NCBI RefSeq assembly: GCF_000385215.1
Contig: NZ_ARQK01000056.1
Location: 1 to 64,000, forward strand
Length of the DNA: 64,000 nucleotides
Direction of reading: 5' to 3'
Source of the DNA: Thioalkalivibrio thiocyanoxidans ARh2
GTDB taxonomy: Bacteria; Pseudomonadota; Gammaproteobacteria; Ectothiorhodospirales; Ectothiorhodospiraceae
Shown here: in pieces, positions 51,719-64,000 of the stretch
Layout: each line of letters starts with the position of its first letter
Position numbering within the stretch: position 1 is the stretch's first letter
The notes under the pieces: model-generated
The model's input: the letters and a program-made list of their open reading frames with translations, nothing else
Told to the model about the DNA's origin: nothing
Database searches by the model: none
Made by a program: the position numbers and the translations under genes

Positions 51719-52852
51719 ATGGCCGACGACCGGGACCGGGCGGGACATCACCGCGACTGGCTGGAACTGATCAACACCCCGGGGCTCGGCCACCAGCGCC
51801 TGCTGCACCTGGTCAGCGCCTTTGGCGGGCCCGGCGCCGCCCTGGCCGCTCCCCCAGGCGAATGGCGGCGCCACGGCGTCGACCTGGACATCGACCCGGC
51901 GGCCCGCACGGCAGGCGCCGATGCCGACCAGGCCTGGCTGGAGCAGGACGAGCGACATCACCTGCTGTGCCGCGACGACCCGGACTACCCGCCGCTGCTG
52001 GCCGAACTCCCCGATCCGCCGCCCGTCCTGTATCTCAACGGTGATCCAGCGCTGTTGCATCGCCCGCAGATCGCGATCATCGGCGCGCGCGAGTGCACGC
52101 CGCAGGGCGAACGCCTGGCCGGCGAGTTCGCGCGCGAGCTTGCCTGTGCCGGCGTGGTCGTGACCAGCGGTCTGGCGCGCGGCATCGACGGGGCCGCGCA
52201 CGAGGGAGCCCTGGCCGCCGCCGGTGGCCGCACGATCGCGGTCGTCGCGACCGGCCCGGACCGCATCTACCCCGCCCAGCATCGCCGCCTCACCCACCGC
52301 ATCGCGGATCACGGCCTGGTCGTCTCGCTGTGGCCAACCGGCACACGCCCGCTGGCGCGCAACTTCCCGCAGCGCAACCGGGTGATCAGCGGCATGGCCC
52401 TGGGGACGGTCGTCGTCGAGGCCGCGCTGAAGAGCGGCTCGCTGATCACCGCCCGCCTGGCGGCGGAACAGGGCCGGCAGGTCTACGCAGTGCCCGGCTC
52501 GGTCCTGAGCCCGGTTAGCCGCGGCTGCCATCGCCTGATCCGTGACGGCGCTCAACTCGTGGAATCGGCCGACGAAGTGCTGGAGGACCTCGCGGACTGG
52601 CTCGGTGTCGCCCCCGGGGAGACGCCCGGCACATCGCCGGAACCGGCCCGGGAGCCCCTGGACCCCGAGCAGGAACGCGTGCTGAACGCGATGGGTTTTG
52701 ACCCGATTCCGCTGGAAACCCTGCGGGATCGCACCAAATTGACCATCGAACGGCTTTCATCCATGCTGGTTTTGCTGGAACTCAACGGCCGTGTGGCCGC
52801 CCTCGACCACGGGCGCTACCAGCGCCTCGACGCAGGATCCCCTGAATCATGA
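51719..52852 (+). CDS. dprA: DNA-processing protein DprA
   Basis: 377 residues. The central Rossmann-like fold has IIGARECTPQGERLAGEFAR, SGLARGIDGAAHEGALAAAG, RNRVISGMALGTVVVEAALK, GSLITARLAAEQGRQVYAVP and GCHRLIRDGAQLVESADEV. N-terminal helical and C-terminal winged-helix (DprA_WH) parts are present. It loads RecA on incoming single-stranded DNA during transformation; comF further right is also competence-related. Overlaps smg by 4 bp. Confidence 0.95.
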   Translation: MADDRDRAGHHRDWLELINTPGLGHQRLLHLVSAFGGPGAALAAPPGEWRRHGVDLDIDPAARTAGADADQAWLEQDERHHLLCRDDPDYPPLLAELPDPPPVLYLNGDPALLHRPQIAIIGARECTPQGERLAGEFARELACAGVVVTSGLARGIDGAAHEGALAAAGGRTIAVVATGPDRIYPAQHRRLTHRIADHGLVVSLWPTGTRPLARNFPQRNRVISGMALGTVVVEAALKSGSLITARLAAEQGRQVYAVPGSVLSPVSRGCHRLIRDGAQLVESADEVLEDLADWLGVAPGETPGTSPEPAREPLDPEQERVLNAMGFDPIPLETLRDRTKLTIERLSSMLVLLELNGRVAALDHGRYQRLDAGSPES

Positions 52853-53334
52853 ACGAAAGCGTGCTGGATGTGCTCATGTACCTGTTCGAGCACACCATGG
52901 ACGAGGAATCCGACGAGGAGCCGGATCGCGCGGAACTGGAACGCCACCTGGTGGAGGCCGGTTTCGCCCGCCCGGAGATTGACCGCGCCATGGGCTGGCT
53001 GGATCGCCTGATGAGCGAGGCCCCCCTCACCGGCCGCGGCGGCGACAGCGCGGCCCAGCGCATCTATGCCCCGGAGGAGCGCAAGCGCCTGGACACCGAG
53101 GCGCACGGCTTCCTGCTGCACCTGGAGCAAAACGGGCTGCTAACCGCCGGCACCCGCGAGCTGGTGCTGGACCGCGTGATGGAGCTGGACGCCGAGGAGA
53201 TCGATCTCGACCAGCTGCGCTGGGTGGTGCTGATGGTGCTGTTCAACCAGCCCGACGACGCGATCGCCTATTCCCGCCTGGAAGAGGTGATGCGCGACGA
53301 TGCCGGCCCTTCGGCCGTGGATTATCTGCACTGA
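52849..53334 (+). CDS. smg: Smg family protein (DUF494)
   Basis: 161 residues: MNESVLDVLMYLFEHTMDEE, then ERKRLDTEAHGFLLHLEQNG and RELVLDRVMELDAEEIDLDQ. Length and N-terminus match Smg. Soluble, acidic, function unknown, conserved next to dprA and topA as here. Confidence 0.92.
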   Translation: MNESVLDVLMYLFEHTMDEESDEEPDRAELERHLVEAGFARPEIDRAMGWLDRLMSEAPLTGRGGDSAAQRIYAPEERKRLDTEAHGFLLHLEQNGLLTAGTRELVLDRVMELDAEEIDLDQLRWVVLMVLFNQPDDAIAYSRLEEVMRDDAGPSAVDYLH

Positions 53335-53475
53335 ATCCCCCGTCCTTCGGCAACGAAGCGGTAGCCAACCGGCATTTCCTCCTCTAGTCTTTAGCGCCCG
53401 TGAACCCGGTCGCTGCCACGCGACCGCGATCGCCCCGATACGGAACCCGCTGCCACGGAGACGGTCCCGAGCGAC

Positions 53476-56026
53476 ATGAGCAAGCACCTCGTCATCGTAG
53501 AGTCGCCCGCCAAGGGCAAGACCATCGAAAAGTACCTCGGCCCGGACTACCAGGTCATGGCTTCCTATGGCCATGTGCGCGACCTGGTGCCCAAGGAGGG
53601 CGCGGTGGACCCGGAAAACGGGTTCCGCATGAAGTACGACATCATCGAACGCAGCGAAAAGCAGATCGAGGCGATCGCGAAGGCGCTGAAGAAATCCGAC
53701 GACCTGATCCTCGCGACTGACCCCGACCGCGAAGGCGAGGCGATCTCCTGGCATCTCTACGAGGTGCTGCGCGACCGCGGCCTGCTGGACGATCGCGGCG
53801 TGCATCGGGTCGTGTTCCACGAGATCACCAAGAAGGCGATCCAGCAGGCGATCGAGGAGCCGCGCGACCTGGCCCAGCCGCTGATCGACGCCCAGCAGGC
53901 GCGCCGCGCGCTGGACTATCTGGTCGGCTTCAACCTCTCCCCGCTGCTGTGGCGCAAGATCAAGCGCGGCCTGTCCGCCGGGCGCGTGCAGAGCCCGGCA
54001 CTGCGTATGATCTGCGAGCGCGAGGACGAGATCGAGGCCTTCGTCCCGCGCGAATACTGGACCCTGGATGCGAAGGTCGAGCGCCAGGAGCAGCCGTTCA
54101 CCGCGCGCCTGACCTACCTGGACGGCAACAAGCTGGACCAGTTCGACCTGAACAGCGCCGAACTCGCACATGACGCCCAGAAGCGCCTGACCGAGGCCGC
54201 GAACGGCGAGCTGCGCGTCGCGAAGGTCGAGAAGAAGCAGCGCCGCCGCAACCCGGCCGCGCCGTTCACCACCTCGACCCTGCAGCAGGAGGCCTCACGC
54301 AAGCTGGGCTTTACCGCGTCGCGCACCATGCGCACCGCGCAGCAGCTGTACGAGGGGATCGATCTGGGCTCCGGCGCGATCGGCCTGATCACCTACATGC
54401 GTACCGACTCGGTGGCCCTGGCCGGCGAGGCGATTGGCGAGATCCGCGGCCTGATCGAGGAGCGTTACGGCGACAACAACGTCCCCGACAGCCCGCGCCA
54501 GTACAAGACGAAATCGAAGAACGCGCAGGAGGCCCACGAGGCCATCCGCCCGACCTCCGTGCGCCGCCTGCCGAACGAGGTCCGGGCTCGCCTGACCAGT
54601 GACCAGGCACGGCTGTACGACCTGATCTGGAAGCGCACCGTCGCCTGCCAGATGATCCACGCGACCTTCGACACCGTCGCCGCCGATCTGGTCCCGGGCG
54701 ACAGCCGGCACCAGTTCCGCGCCACCGGCTCCACCCTGGTCGACCCCGGTTTCATCGCGGTCTACCAGGAGGGCCGCGACGACGCGCAGGATGACGACGA
54801 GGACAAGCGCCTGCCGGAAATGGCCGAGGGCGACACGGTCAAACTCGAAGAGGTCACCGCCGACCAGCACTTCACCGAGCCGCCGCCGCGCTACACCGAG
54901 GCCAGCCTGGTGAAGACCCTGGAGGAATACGGCATCGGCCGTCCGTCCACCTACGCCAGCATCATCTCCACGCTGCAGTCGCGCGAGTACGTGGAGATGG
55001 ACGGCAAGCGCTTCATCCCGACCGATACCGGCCGGATCGTGAACAGCTTCCTGACCCAGCACTTCGACCGCTACGTGGACTACGACTTCACCGCAAAGCT
55101 CGAGGACGAGCTGGACGCGATCTCGCGCGGCGAGAAGGACTGGGTCCCGGTGCTGGAGGATTTCTGGGGCGACTTCCGCGACCGGGTGAAGGAGAAGGAA
55201 GAAAACGTCACCCGCGCCGAGGCCGTGCAGTCGCGCGAGCTCGGCACCGATCCGAAGAGCGGGCGCCCGGTCAGCGTGCGCCTGGGCCGTTTCGGCCCGA
55301 TCGTGCAGATCGGCACCAAGGACGACGAGGAGAAGCCGCGCTTCGCCGGCCTGCTGCCCGGGCAGAAGATGGACAAGATCACCCTCGACGAGGCGCTGGA
55401 GCTGTTCAAGCTGCCGCGTGACCTCGGCGAGACGCCCGACGGCGAACCGGTGATGGTCAACATCGGCCGCTTCGGCCCGTACGTGAAGTACGGCTCGAAG
55501 TACGCCTCCCTCGGCCCGGACGACGACGTCTGGACCATCGAGCTGCCACGCGCGCTGGAGATTGTCGCCGAGAAGAAGAAGAAGGACGCCGAACGGTTCA
55601 TCAAGAGCTTCGACGAAGAGGGCATCCAGGTCCTCAACGGCCGCTACGGACCGTATGTGACCGACGGCAAGAAGAACGCCAAGATCCCCAAGGAGACCGA
55701 TCCCAAGTCCCTGACGCTGGAGCAGTGCCAGGAACTGATCGCCGCCGCCCCGGAACGCAAGGGCCGCGGCCGCAAGGGGGCGGCCAAGTCGACCGGCAAG
55801 TCCTCCGGGAAGACCGCCTCCAAGTCGTCGACCGCAAAGAAGACGACCACGAAAAAGGCAGCCACCACCAAGAAGGCCGCCAGCAAGACGGGCACGAAAA
55901 AGGCCACCGCAAAGAAGACGAGCACGTCGAAGAAGGCCCCGGCCAAGAAGGCTTCGACCGCCAAGTCTGGTAGCGCGAAATCCGGCAGCGGCGACAGCCG
56001 CCTGAGTGCCCAGCCCTCCGGCGACC

Positions 56027-56040
<14 letters not shown>
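53476..56040 (+). CDS. topA: DNA topoisomerase I with lysine-rich tail
   Basis: 854 residues. Toprim domain (LVIVESPAKGKTIEKYLGPD, ATDPDREGEAISWHL), the catalytic Tyr in GLITYMRTDSVAL and SARRVQS-like SAGRVQSPALRMICEREDEI. The C-terminal part carries three GRFGPYV-type repeats (RLGRFGPIVQIG, NIGRFGPYVKYG, NGRYGPYVTDG) instead of the Cys4 zinc fingers of E. coli TopA. It ends in an approximately 75-residue Lys/Ala/Ser/Thr-rich tail (AKKTTTKKAATTKKAASKTG) resembling histone H1. The tail should bind DNA non-specifically. It relaxes negative supercoils. Confidence 0.96.
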
Positions 56041-59462
<3,422 letters not shown>

Positions 59463-59606
59463 TCCGGCGGGCATTCCCCCAGTGCGTGTGGCACCCCCAT
59501 CGGCTGATGCGGGTCCTGCTTACCGCGGCAGCAATATCCGGCCGGAGATGCCCGGCCGACCCAGCCTGCCTTCATCCGGCGCGCCGGGCTGGTAAGCTTG
59601 GCCGCC

Positions 59607-60476
59607 ATGGACGCACGTGCACGCCTGTGGGAACTGGCCCGACTGGTCCGACTGGACCGGCCCGTCGGCATCTATCTGCTGCTGTGGCCGACCCTGTGGG
59701 CGCTGTGGGTCGCGGCCGAGGGCTGGCCGCCGGGTTCGCTGATCTTCATCTTCGCTGCCGGCGTCGTGCTGATGCGCTCGGCCGGCTGCGCGATCAACGA
59801 CTACGCGGATCGCGACTTCGACGTCCATGTCGCCCGCACGCGCGACCGCCCGCTGGCGCTCGGCACGATCACCCCGAACGAGGCGCTCGTGACCTTCGCG
59901 GTTCTCGCTCTGACCGCCTTCATGCTGGTGCTGTTCACCAACCTGCTGACCATTCTCTATTCCCTGGTCGCAGTGGTGCTGGCCGCCACCTATCCCTTCG
60001 CCAAGCGCTTCCACCACTTTCCGCAGGTGCACCTGGGCGCGGCCTTCGCCTGGGCGGTGCCCATGGCCTTTACCGCGGTCACAGGGGACCACCCGCCCCC
60101 TCTCGCCTGGCTACTGTACGTGACCGTGCTGGCCTGGACCGTGGTGTATGACACCTTCTACGGCATGATCGACCGCGAGGACGACCTGAAAATCGGGGTG
60201 AAGTCCACCGCCATCGCGTTCGGCGAAATGGACCGGCTGATTACGGCGGGACTCCAGGTGCTCGTCTGGCTGGGGCTCTACCTGATTGGCCAGCATGCCG
60301 GGTTCGGCGGCTACTACACGGCGGGGCTGGTGATCGTGGCGATGCTGATGTTCTACCACCAGTTCCTGATCGCCGAACGCGAGCCGGCCGACTGCCTGCG
60401 GGCATTCAAGAACAACCACTACCTCGGCGCCGTGGTGATGCTCGCGATGATCGCAGACCATCATCTGGGGGGCTGA
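59607..60476 (+). CDS. ubiA: 4-hydroxybenzoate octaprenyltransferase
   Basis: 289 residues, about nine membrane helices. The two Mg-diphosphate motifs are NDYADRDFDVHVARTRDRPL and YDTFYGMIDREDDLKIGVKS. RLDRPVGIYLLLWPTLWALW is the characteristic N-terminus. It prenylates 4-hydroxybenzoate in ubiquinone synthesis. A TTG three codons upstream is an alternative start. Convergent with comF, 5 bp between stops. Confidence 0.96.
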   Translation: MDARARLWELARLVRLDRPVGIYLLLWPTLWALWVAAEGWPPGSLIFIFAAGVVLMRSAGCAINDYADRDFDVHVARTRDRPLALGTITPNEALVTFAVLALTAFMLVLFTNLLTILYSLVAVVLAATYPFAKRFHHFPQVHLGAAFAWAVPMAFTAVTGDHPPPLAWLLYVTVLAWTVVYDTFYGMIDREDDLKIGVKSTAIAFGEMDRLITAGLQVLVWLGLYLIGQHAGFGGYYTAGLVIVAMLMFYHQFLIAEREPADCLRAFKNNHYLGAVVMLAMIADHHLGG

Positions 60477-60481
60477 CTCGG

Positions 60482-61234
60482 TTACGCGCGGGCGAGCGCC
60501 AGACCCTCAACCGACGCGGCCCCCGCCTTGAGCAGCGCACGGGCCAGCGCATCCAGGGTCGCCCCGGTCGTGACCACGTCATCCACCACCAGTACCCGTT
60601 CACCCGCAAGCGCCGCATTCACCCCGAACGCATCGCGCAGGTTCCGGCGGCGCTGCGGGCCGCTCAGCGTCTGTTGCGAAGGAGTAGCCCGTACGCGGCG
60701 TACGCATGCGGTATCCAGCGGGACCCCCAGGACCTCGGCGACGCACCGCGCCAGCGGCTCGCACTGATTGAACCCGCGCTCGCGCAGACGCGAGGGGTGA
60801 AGGGGAACCGGCACCACTCGGGTGGGTAACAACGCCGAAGCATCCCTGCGTTCGCGGGCCGTCTGTGCAGCCAGGTCCACGAGGATACGTTCGGCGCGGG
60901 CGTGGCCACTGCGTTTGTAGGCCAGCAGCACCCGGTCCAGTGGCCAGGCATAGGCCCATGGCGCCCGCAGGGCGTCTCCTGCCGGAGGGCGCCGCTGACA
61001 GACGGGGCAGGCCACTGTCGCCGGCAGGGGTGCCGCGCAACCCGGGCACGGCGCCTCCACCCGCACCAGATCCTCGCGGCAGCCGGGACAGACAGCCCCG
61101 CCCGCCGGCAACGGGGCCAGACACAATCCGCAGTGATCGGGGTACAGCGCCCGGGCCGCCCAGGCGCCCAGCGCGTACAGCGCTCCCGATCGCCGGCCAG
61201 TTCGCCGCGGAGTGGCTGAAGGGGTATGAGCCAT
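60482..61234 (-). CDS. comF: ComF family phosphoribosyltransferase-like protein
   Basis: 250 residues. N-terminal cysteine pairs (HCGLCLAPL, CPGCREDL, CPGCAAPL, CPVCQRR) form the double zinc-ribbon. A type I PRTase domain follows with RGFNQCEPLAR and the PRPP loop VLVVDDVVTTGATLDALARA. ComF/GntX proteins take part in DNA uptake in naturally competent bacteria; dprA is also in this window. Divergent from the next gene, 36 bp apart. Confidence 0.92.
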   Translation of the reverse strand: MAHTPSATPRRTGRRSGALYALGAWAARALYPDHCGLCLAPLPAGGAVCPGCREDLVRVEAPCPGCAAPLPATVACPVCQRRPPAGDALRAPWAYAWPLDRVLLAYKRSGHARAERILVDLAAQTARERRDASALLPTRVVPVPLHPSRLRERGFNQCEPLARCVAEVLGVPLDTACVRRVRATPSQQTLSGPQRRRNLRDAFGVNAALAGERVLVVDDVVTTGATLDALARALLKAGAASVEGLALARA

Positions 61235-61270
61235 GATGGTATGCTTCCGCTTTTGCACTCAGGGTAGTCC

Positions 61271-61729
61271 ATGGCGACCAAGACCGTCTCCGGCCGCAAG
61301 TCCCGGCGCGCCGCCTCACTGTTCGATATCGGCAACCTGATCAGTGTCTCCATTGCCGGCATCCCGCTGTTCGTGGTCAGCAGCGACGAGGTCGGGGTCG
61401 GGTTCATCATTGCCGCGATCATGGGCATCGTGCCGCTTGTGCTGTGGTTCGGTGGCTCCATGCTGGTCTATGCCCTGAACAGGCACCACCCGGATCCGCG
61501 GGTCGGGTACCACACCCAGTGGGCCGCCTACCGCTATTACGCCCTGATGGGCGCGCTGATCGTGGTCGCCACCTTCTTCCCGCCGGATCTCGACTACTAC
61601 CGTGCCTACTGGGCGATCGCCGCGGCGATCCTGCTGCCCTGGACGATCTACGCGCTGTACACCATCTACCGCGAGCCGTGGATGGACGTCGAGATTCCGG
61701 ACGACTTCGACGAGGAACATCACCGATGA
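61271..61729 (+). CDS. Four-helix membrane protein ahead of bioB, unknown
   Basis: 152 residues, not recognised. Hydrophobic stretches at about residues 18-36, 42-68, 88-104 and 110-132 suggest four membrane helices. The basic N-terminus ([11 protein letters not shown]) and acidic C-terminus ([11 protein letters not shown]) follow. The stop overlaps the bioB start (ATGA), implying coupled translation with the biotin gene. Whether it relates to biotin (for example uptake) is unknown; no transporter motif is seen. Confidence 0.75.
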   Translation: MATKTVSGRKSRRAASLFDIGNLISVSIAGIPLFVVSSDEVGVGFIIAAIMGIVPLVLWFGGSMLVYALNRHHPDPRVGYHTQWAAYRYYALMGALIVVATFFPPDLDYYRAYWAIAAAILLPWTIYALYTIYREPWMDVEIPDDFDEEHHR

Positions 61730-62721
61730 GCACGCCCCGCCACGACTGGAACATCGACGAGGTCGAGGCCCTGCTCGACCTGCCGCTGAACGACCTGATC
61801 TTTCGCGCGCAGACCGTGCACCGCGAGCACTTCGACCCGAACGCGGTGCAGGTGAGCACGCTGCTGTCGATCAAGACCGGGGCCTGCCCGGAGGACTGCG
61901 CCTACTGCCCGCAGAGCGCGCACCACGACGTGGAGCTGGAACGCGAACGCCTGCTGCCGCTGGAGGAAGTGCTCGAGGCCGCGCGCAACGCCCGCGCCCA
62001 GGGCGCTACCCGCTTCTGCATGGGCGCGGCCTGGCGCAATCCGACCGACAAGAACCTGGAACGCGTGATCGAGATGGTGCGCGCCGTCAAGGACGAGGGG
62101 CTGGAGACCTGCATGACCCTCGGCATGCTGAAGGCCGAGCAGGCGAAACGCCTGTCCGAGGCGGGGCTGGACTACTACAACCACAACCTCGACACCTCGC
62201 CGGAGTTCTACGGCCACATCATCTCCACGCGCACCTATGAGGACCGTCTGGAGACCCTGGAGCACGTGCGCGAGGCCGGCATGAACGTCTGCTGCGGCGG
62301 CATCCTCGGCATGGGCGAGTCGCGCCGCGACCGCGCGCGCCTGCTGCAGCAGATGGCCAACCTGCCGAAGCACCCGGAGTCGGTCCCGATCAACCAGCTG
62401 ATCCAGGTCGAGGGCACCCCACTGCACGGGATCGAGGACCTCGACCCGCTGGAGTTCGTGCGCACCATCGCCGTGACCCGCATCCTGATGCCGGCCTCCT
62501 ACGTGCGCCTATCCGCCGGGCGCACCGAGATGTCCGACGAGATGCAGGCCCTGTGCTTCCTGGCCGGCGCCAACTCGCTGTTCTACGGCGACACCCTGCT
62601 GACCACACCGAACCCCGGCGAGAACCACGACCTCGCGCTGTTCGAACGCCTGGGCCTGCGCCCGGAGACCGGGCCGGAAGCCCCCGCGGAATCGGACCGG
62701 CCCGCCTCCGCATCGGCCTGA
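61726..62721 (+). CDS. bioB: Biotin synthase
   Basis: 331 residues. Radical SAM cluster [11 protein letters not shown] (CxxxCxxC) and conserved [34 protein letters not shown] and RLSAGRTEM are present; the last holds the Arg ligand of the 2Fe-2S cluster. It inserts sulfur into dethiobiotin. The last roughly 15 residues are Ala/Pro/Glu-rich, a non-conserved tail. Confidence 0.97.
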   Translation: MSTPRHDWNIDEVEALLDLPLNDLIFRAQTVHREHFDPNAVQVSTLLSIKTGACPEDCAYCPQSAHHDVELERERLLPLEEVLEAARNARAQGATRFCMGAAWRNPTDKNLERVIEMVRAVKDEGLETCMTLGMLKAEQAKRLSEAGLDYYNHNLDTSPEFYGHIISTRTYEDRLETLEHVREAGMNVCCGGILGMGESRRDRARLLQQMANLPKHPESVPINQLIQVEGTPLHGIEDLDPLEFVRTIAVTRILMPASYVRLSAGRTEMSDEMQALCFLAGANSLFYGDTLLTTPNPGENHDLALFERLGLRPETGPEAPAESDRPASASA

Positions 62722-62734
62722 GCCGACCGGGCCG

Positions 62735-63487
62735 GTGGCGGGCGACTTTCCCGATCATTTCTCGGCGGTGGCGGCGGCTTATGCCCGCCACCGCCCGGAC
62801 TACCCCGCCGAGCTGTTTGACTGGCTGGCCGCGCACACCCCGCGCCACGCGCGCGCCTGGGACTGCGCCAGCGGCAATGGTCAGGCCGCGCAGGGCCTGA
62901 AGCCTCACTTCCAGCACGTCGTGGCGACCGATGCCGCCCCGGCCCTGCTGGCCACCCTGCCGGTGGCCACCGGGATCGACCGCGTGGCCTGCGTCGCCGA
63001 GGCCTGCGCACTGGCCGATACCTCAGTGGATCTCGCCTGCGTCGCCCAGGCCGCGCACTGGTTTCGCCACGCCGAATTCCATCACGAGGTCGCACGCGTC
63101 CTGCGCCCGGGCGGCCTGCTGGCGATCTGGGGCTACGGCATCCTGCGCGCCGAGGACCCAGCGCTGGACCGCCTGCTGGCCGACTTCCACGACACCACCC
63201 TGGCGCCCTGGTGGCCGGAAGAGCGCAACCATATCCGCAGCCACTACCGCGACCTGCCCTTCCCCTGGCCGGAGATCGAGACGCCCGAGTTTCGTATCGA
63301 CCGCGAGTGGGACCGCGACACCCTGCTCGGCTATCTCGGCACCTGGTCCGCCATCCGCCGCGCGCAGGCCGCCGGGCAGGATCCGCTGGCCGCACTGGAG
63401 CCCGCCCTGCTCGCGCTGTGGCCGAACGCGGACATCACCGCCCGCGTGCACTGGCCGATCTTCCTGCGCGCCGGGCTGCGGCCGTGA
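62735..63487 (+). CDS. Class I SAM-dependent methyltransferase within the bio operon
   Basis: 250 residues from a GTG 13 bp after bioB. FSAVAAAYARHRPDYPAELF, then AWDCASGNGQAAQGL (SAM motif I), VVATDAAP and LACVAQAAHWFRHAEFHHEV, and RVLRPGGLLAIWGYG. The style resembles methyltransferases of the trans-aconitate/Crg1-like type 11 group rather than the usual BioC (malonyl-ACP methyltransferase), although BioC is the biotin-operon methyltransferase. A role as a BioC variant is possible but not supported by a motif I can see. Confidence 0.8.
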   Translation: MAGDFPDHFSAVAAAYARHRPDYPAELFDWLAAHTPRHARAWDCASGNGQAAQGLKPHFQHVVATDAAPALLATLPVATGIDRVACVAEACALADTSVDLACVAQAAHWFRHAEFHHEVARVLRPGGLLAIWGYGILRAEDPALDRLLADFHDTTLAPWWPEERNHIRSHYRDLPFPWPEIETPEFRIDREWDRDTLLGYLGTWSAIRRAQAAGQDPLAALEPALLALWPNADITARVHWPIFLRAGLRP

Positions 63488-63511
63488 GCGATCCAGCATG
63501 AGCCATTCACC

Positions 63512-64000
63512 GTGAGCAAGTCGCTGCAGGCCTTTCTGCAGGCCCGCCTCGACCGCGTGCGCACAGACGAACGCTGGCGCCGTCTGCGCACCCTGAACGG
63601 ACCACAGCAGCCGGAGCAGGTCATCGACGGCCAGCCGGTTGTCGCCTTCTGCTCCAACGACTACCTGGGCCTGGCGGCCGATCCGGCCGTCGCCGCCGCT
63701 GCCCGCGAGGCCCTCGACCGGTACGGGGTCGGGGCCGGGGCCGCCCATCTGATCAACGGCCACACCCGCGCCCATGTGGAGCTGGAACAGGCGCTGGCGC
63801 GATTCACCGGACGCGAACGCGCGCTGCTGTTCTCCACCGGCTACATGGCCAACCTGGCGCTGGTACAGACGCTGGTCGGCCGTCACGACACGGTATTCGA
63901 GGACCGCTGGAACCATGCCTCGCTGATCGATGCGGTACGCCTGGCGGGCGCGCGCAGCCAGCGCTATCGCCATGCCGATCCCGGGCACCTGCGCGACCGC
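63512..64000 (+). CDS. bioF: 8-amino-7-oxononanoate synthase, N-terminal part
   Basis: The first 163 codons from a GTG (MSKSLQAFLQARLDRVRTDE); the gene runs past the window end. AONS motifs: FCSNDYLGLAADP, GAGAAHLINGHTRAHVELEQ, LFSTGYMANLAL and EDRWNHASLIDAVRLAGAR. A PLP enzyme that condenses pimeloyl-ACP/CoA with alanine. An ATG at 63498 opens only a 5-codon frame. Confidence 0.95.
   Translation, partial: MSKSLQAFLQARLDRVRTDERWRRLRTLNGPQQPEQVIDGQPVVAFCSNDYLGLAADPAVAAAAREALDRYGVGAGAAHLINGHTRAHVELEQALARFTGRERALLFSTGYMANLALVQTLVGRHDTVFEDRWNHASLIDAVRLAGARSQRYRHADPGHLRDR

Overview
The window is a dense, high-GC (roughly 65-70 %) bacterial chromosome segment with genes on both strands and many ATGA-type stop/start overlaps. 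Gene content and order (def-fmt-rsmB-DUF4390-ntrYX-trkAH, dprA-smg-topA-tsaC-hemF-hemB-aroE-ubiA, aroQ-accBC-prmA, dusB-fis) are gammaproteobacterial. Together with the very high GC they suggest an Ectothiorhodospiraceae member such as Thioalkalivibrio. That placement is inference; no rRNA gene is present to confirm it.

Layout. 1-2428: metal (probably copper) resistance operon on the minus strand: a His/Cys-rich secreted protein, a TolC-type lipoprotein with a long His-Gly-Asp repeat tail, and the start of a multicopper oxidase. 2510-5301: palindromic repeats and pepN. 5302-13442: a repeat-rich gap, tatD, an SDR dehydrogenase, a UPF0158 protein, a PEP/pyruvate-binding-domain protein, a GcvR-like ACT protein, a broken HAD gene, bolA and a type I phosphodiesterase. 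13508-18385: a small Cys protein and the giant helicase Lhr. 18682-24039: aroQ-accB-accC-prmA, a DUF3426 protein, dusB-fis. 24101-27048: a HisN-like phosphatase, DUF2322, a histidine phosphatase, ampD, a thioredoxin-like protein and an entericidin-like lipoprotein. 27197-29521: a MITE-like element and rep. 29865-38808: a K+/H+ antiporter, LpxR-like, MBL hydrolase, DUF502, coaBC, dut, msrA, a PQQ sugar dehydrogenase and a Nei-type glycosylase. 38822-50367: one long minus-strand series from def down to an LpxL-type acyltransferase, including trkAH and ntrYX, with a second MITE copy between the DUF4390 gene and ntrY. 50512-60476: LysM protein, dprA, smg, topA, tsaC, hemF, hemB, aroE, ubiA. 60482-64000: comF, then a biotin operon (bioB, a methyltransferase, start of bioF).

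Most of the window is housekeeping: translation N-terminus processing (fmt/def), tRNA and rRNA modification (tsaC, dusB, rsmB), fatty-acid initiation (accBC), haem (hemF, hemB), shikimate (aroQ, aroE), ubiquinone (ubiA), biotin (needed by AccB) and potassium homeostasis (trkAH plus an antiporter).

The most unusual signal is a family of terminal-inverted-repeat elements. There are two complete copies of about 284 and 299 bp (27197-27480, 46643-46941), a one-ended copy at 37952-37999, a 24-bp end at 21875-21898 and a probable internal fragment at 7257-7287. In both complete copies one end reads outward as a Shine-Dalgarno GAGGG, six bases, a TTG codon and then Ile-Ser-Val-Ser-Leu fused in frame to the adjacent gene (rep and ntrY). 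Element ends not followed by a gene start have lost or never had the GAGGG. At other junctions the element end supplies the neighbour's stop codon. This looks like a small mobile element that inserts at gene borders and can donate a translation start.
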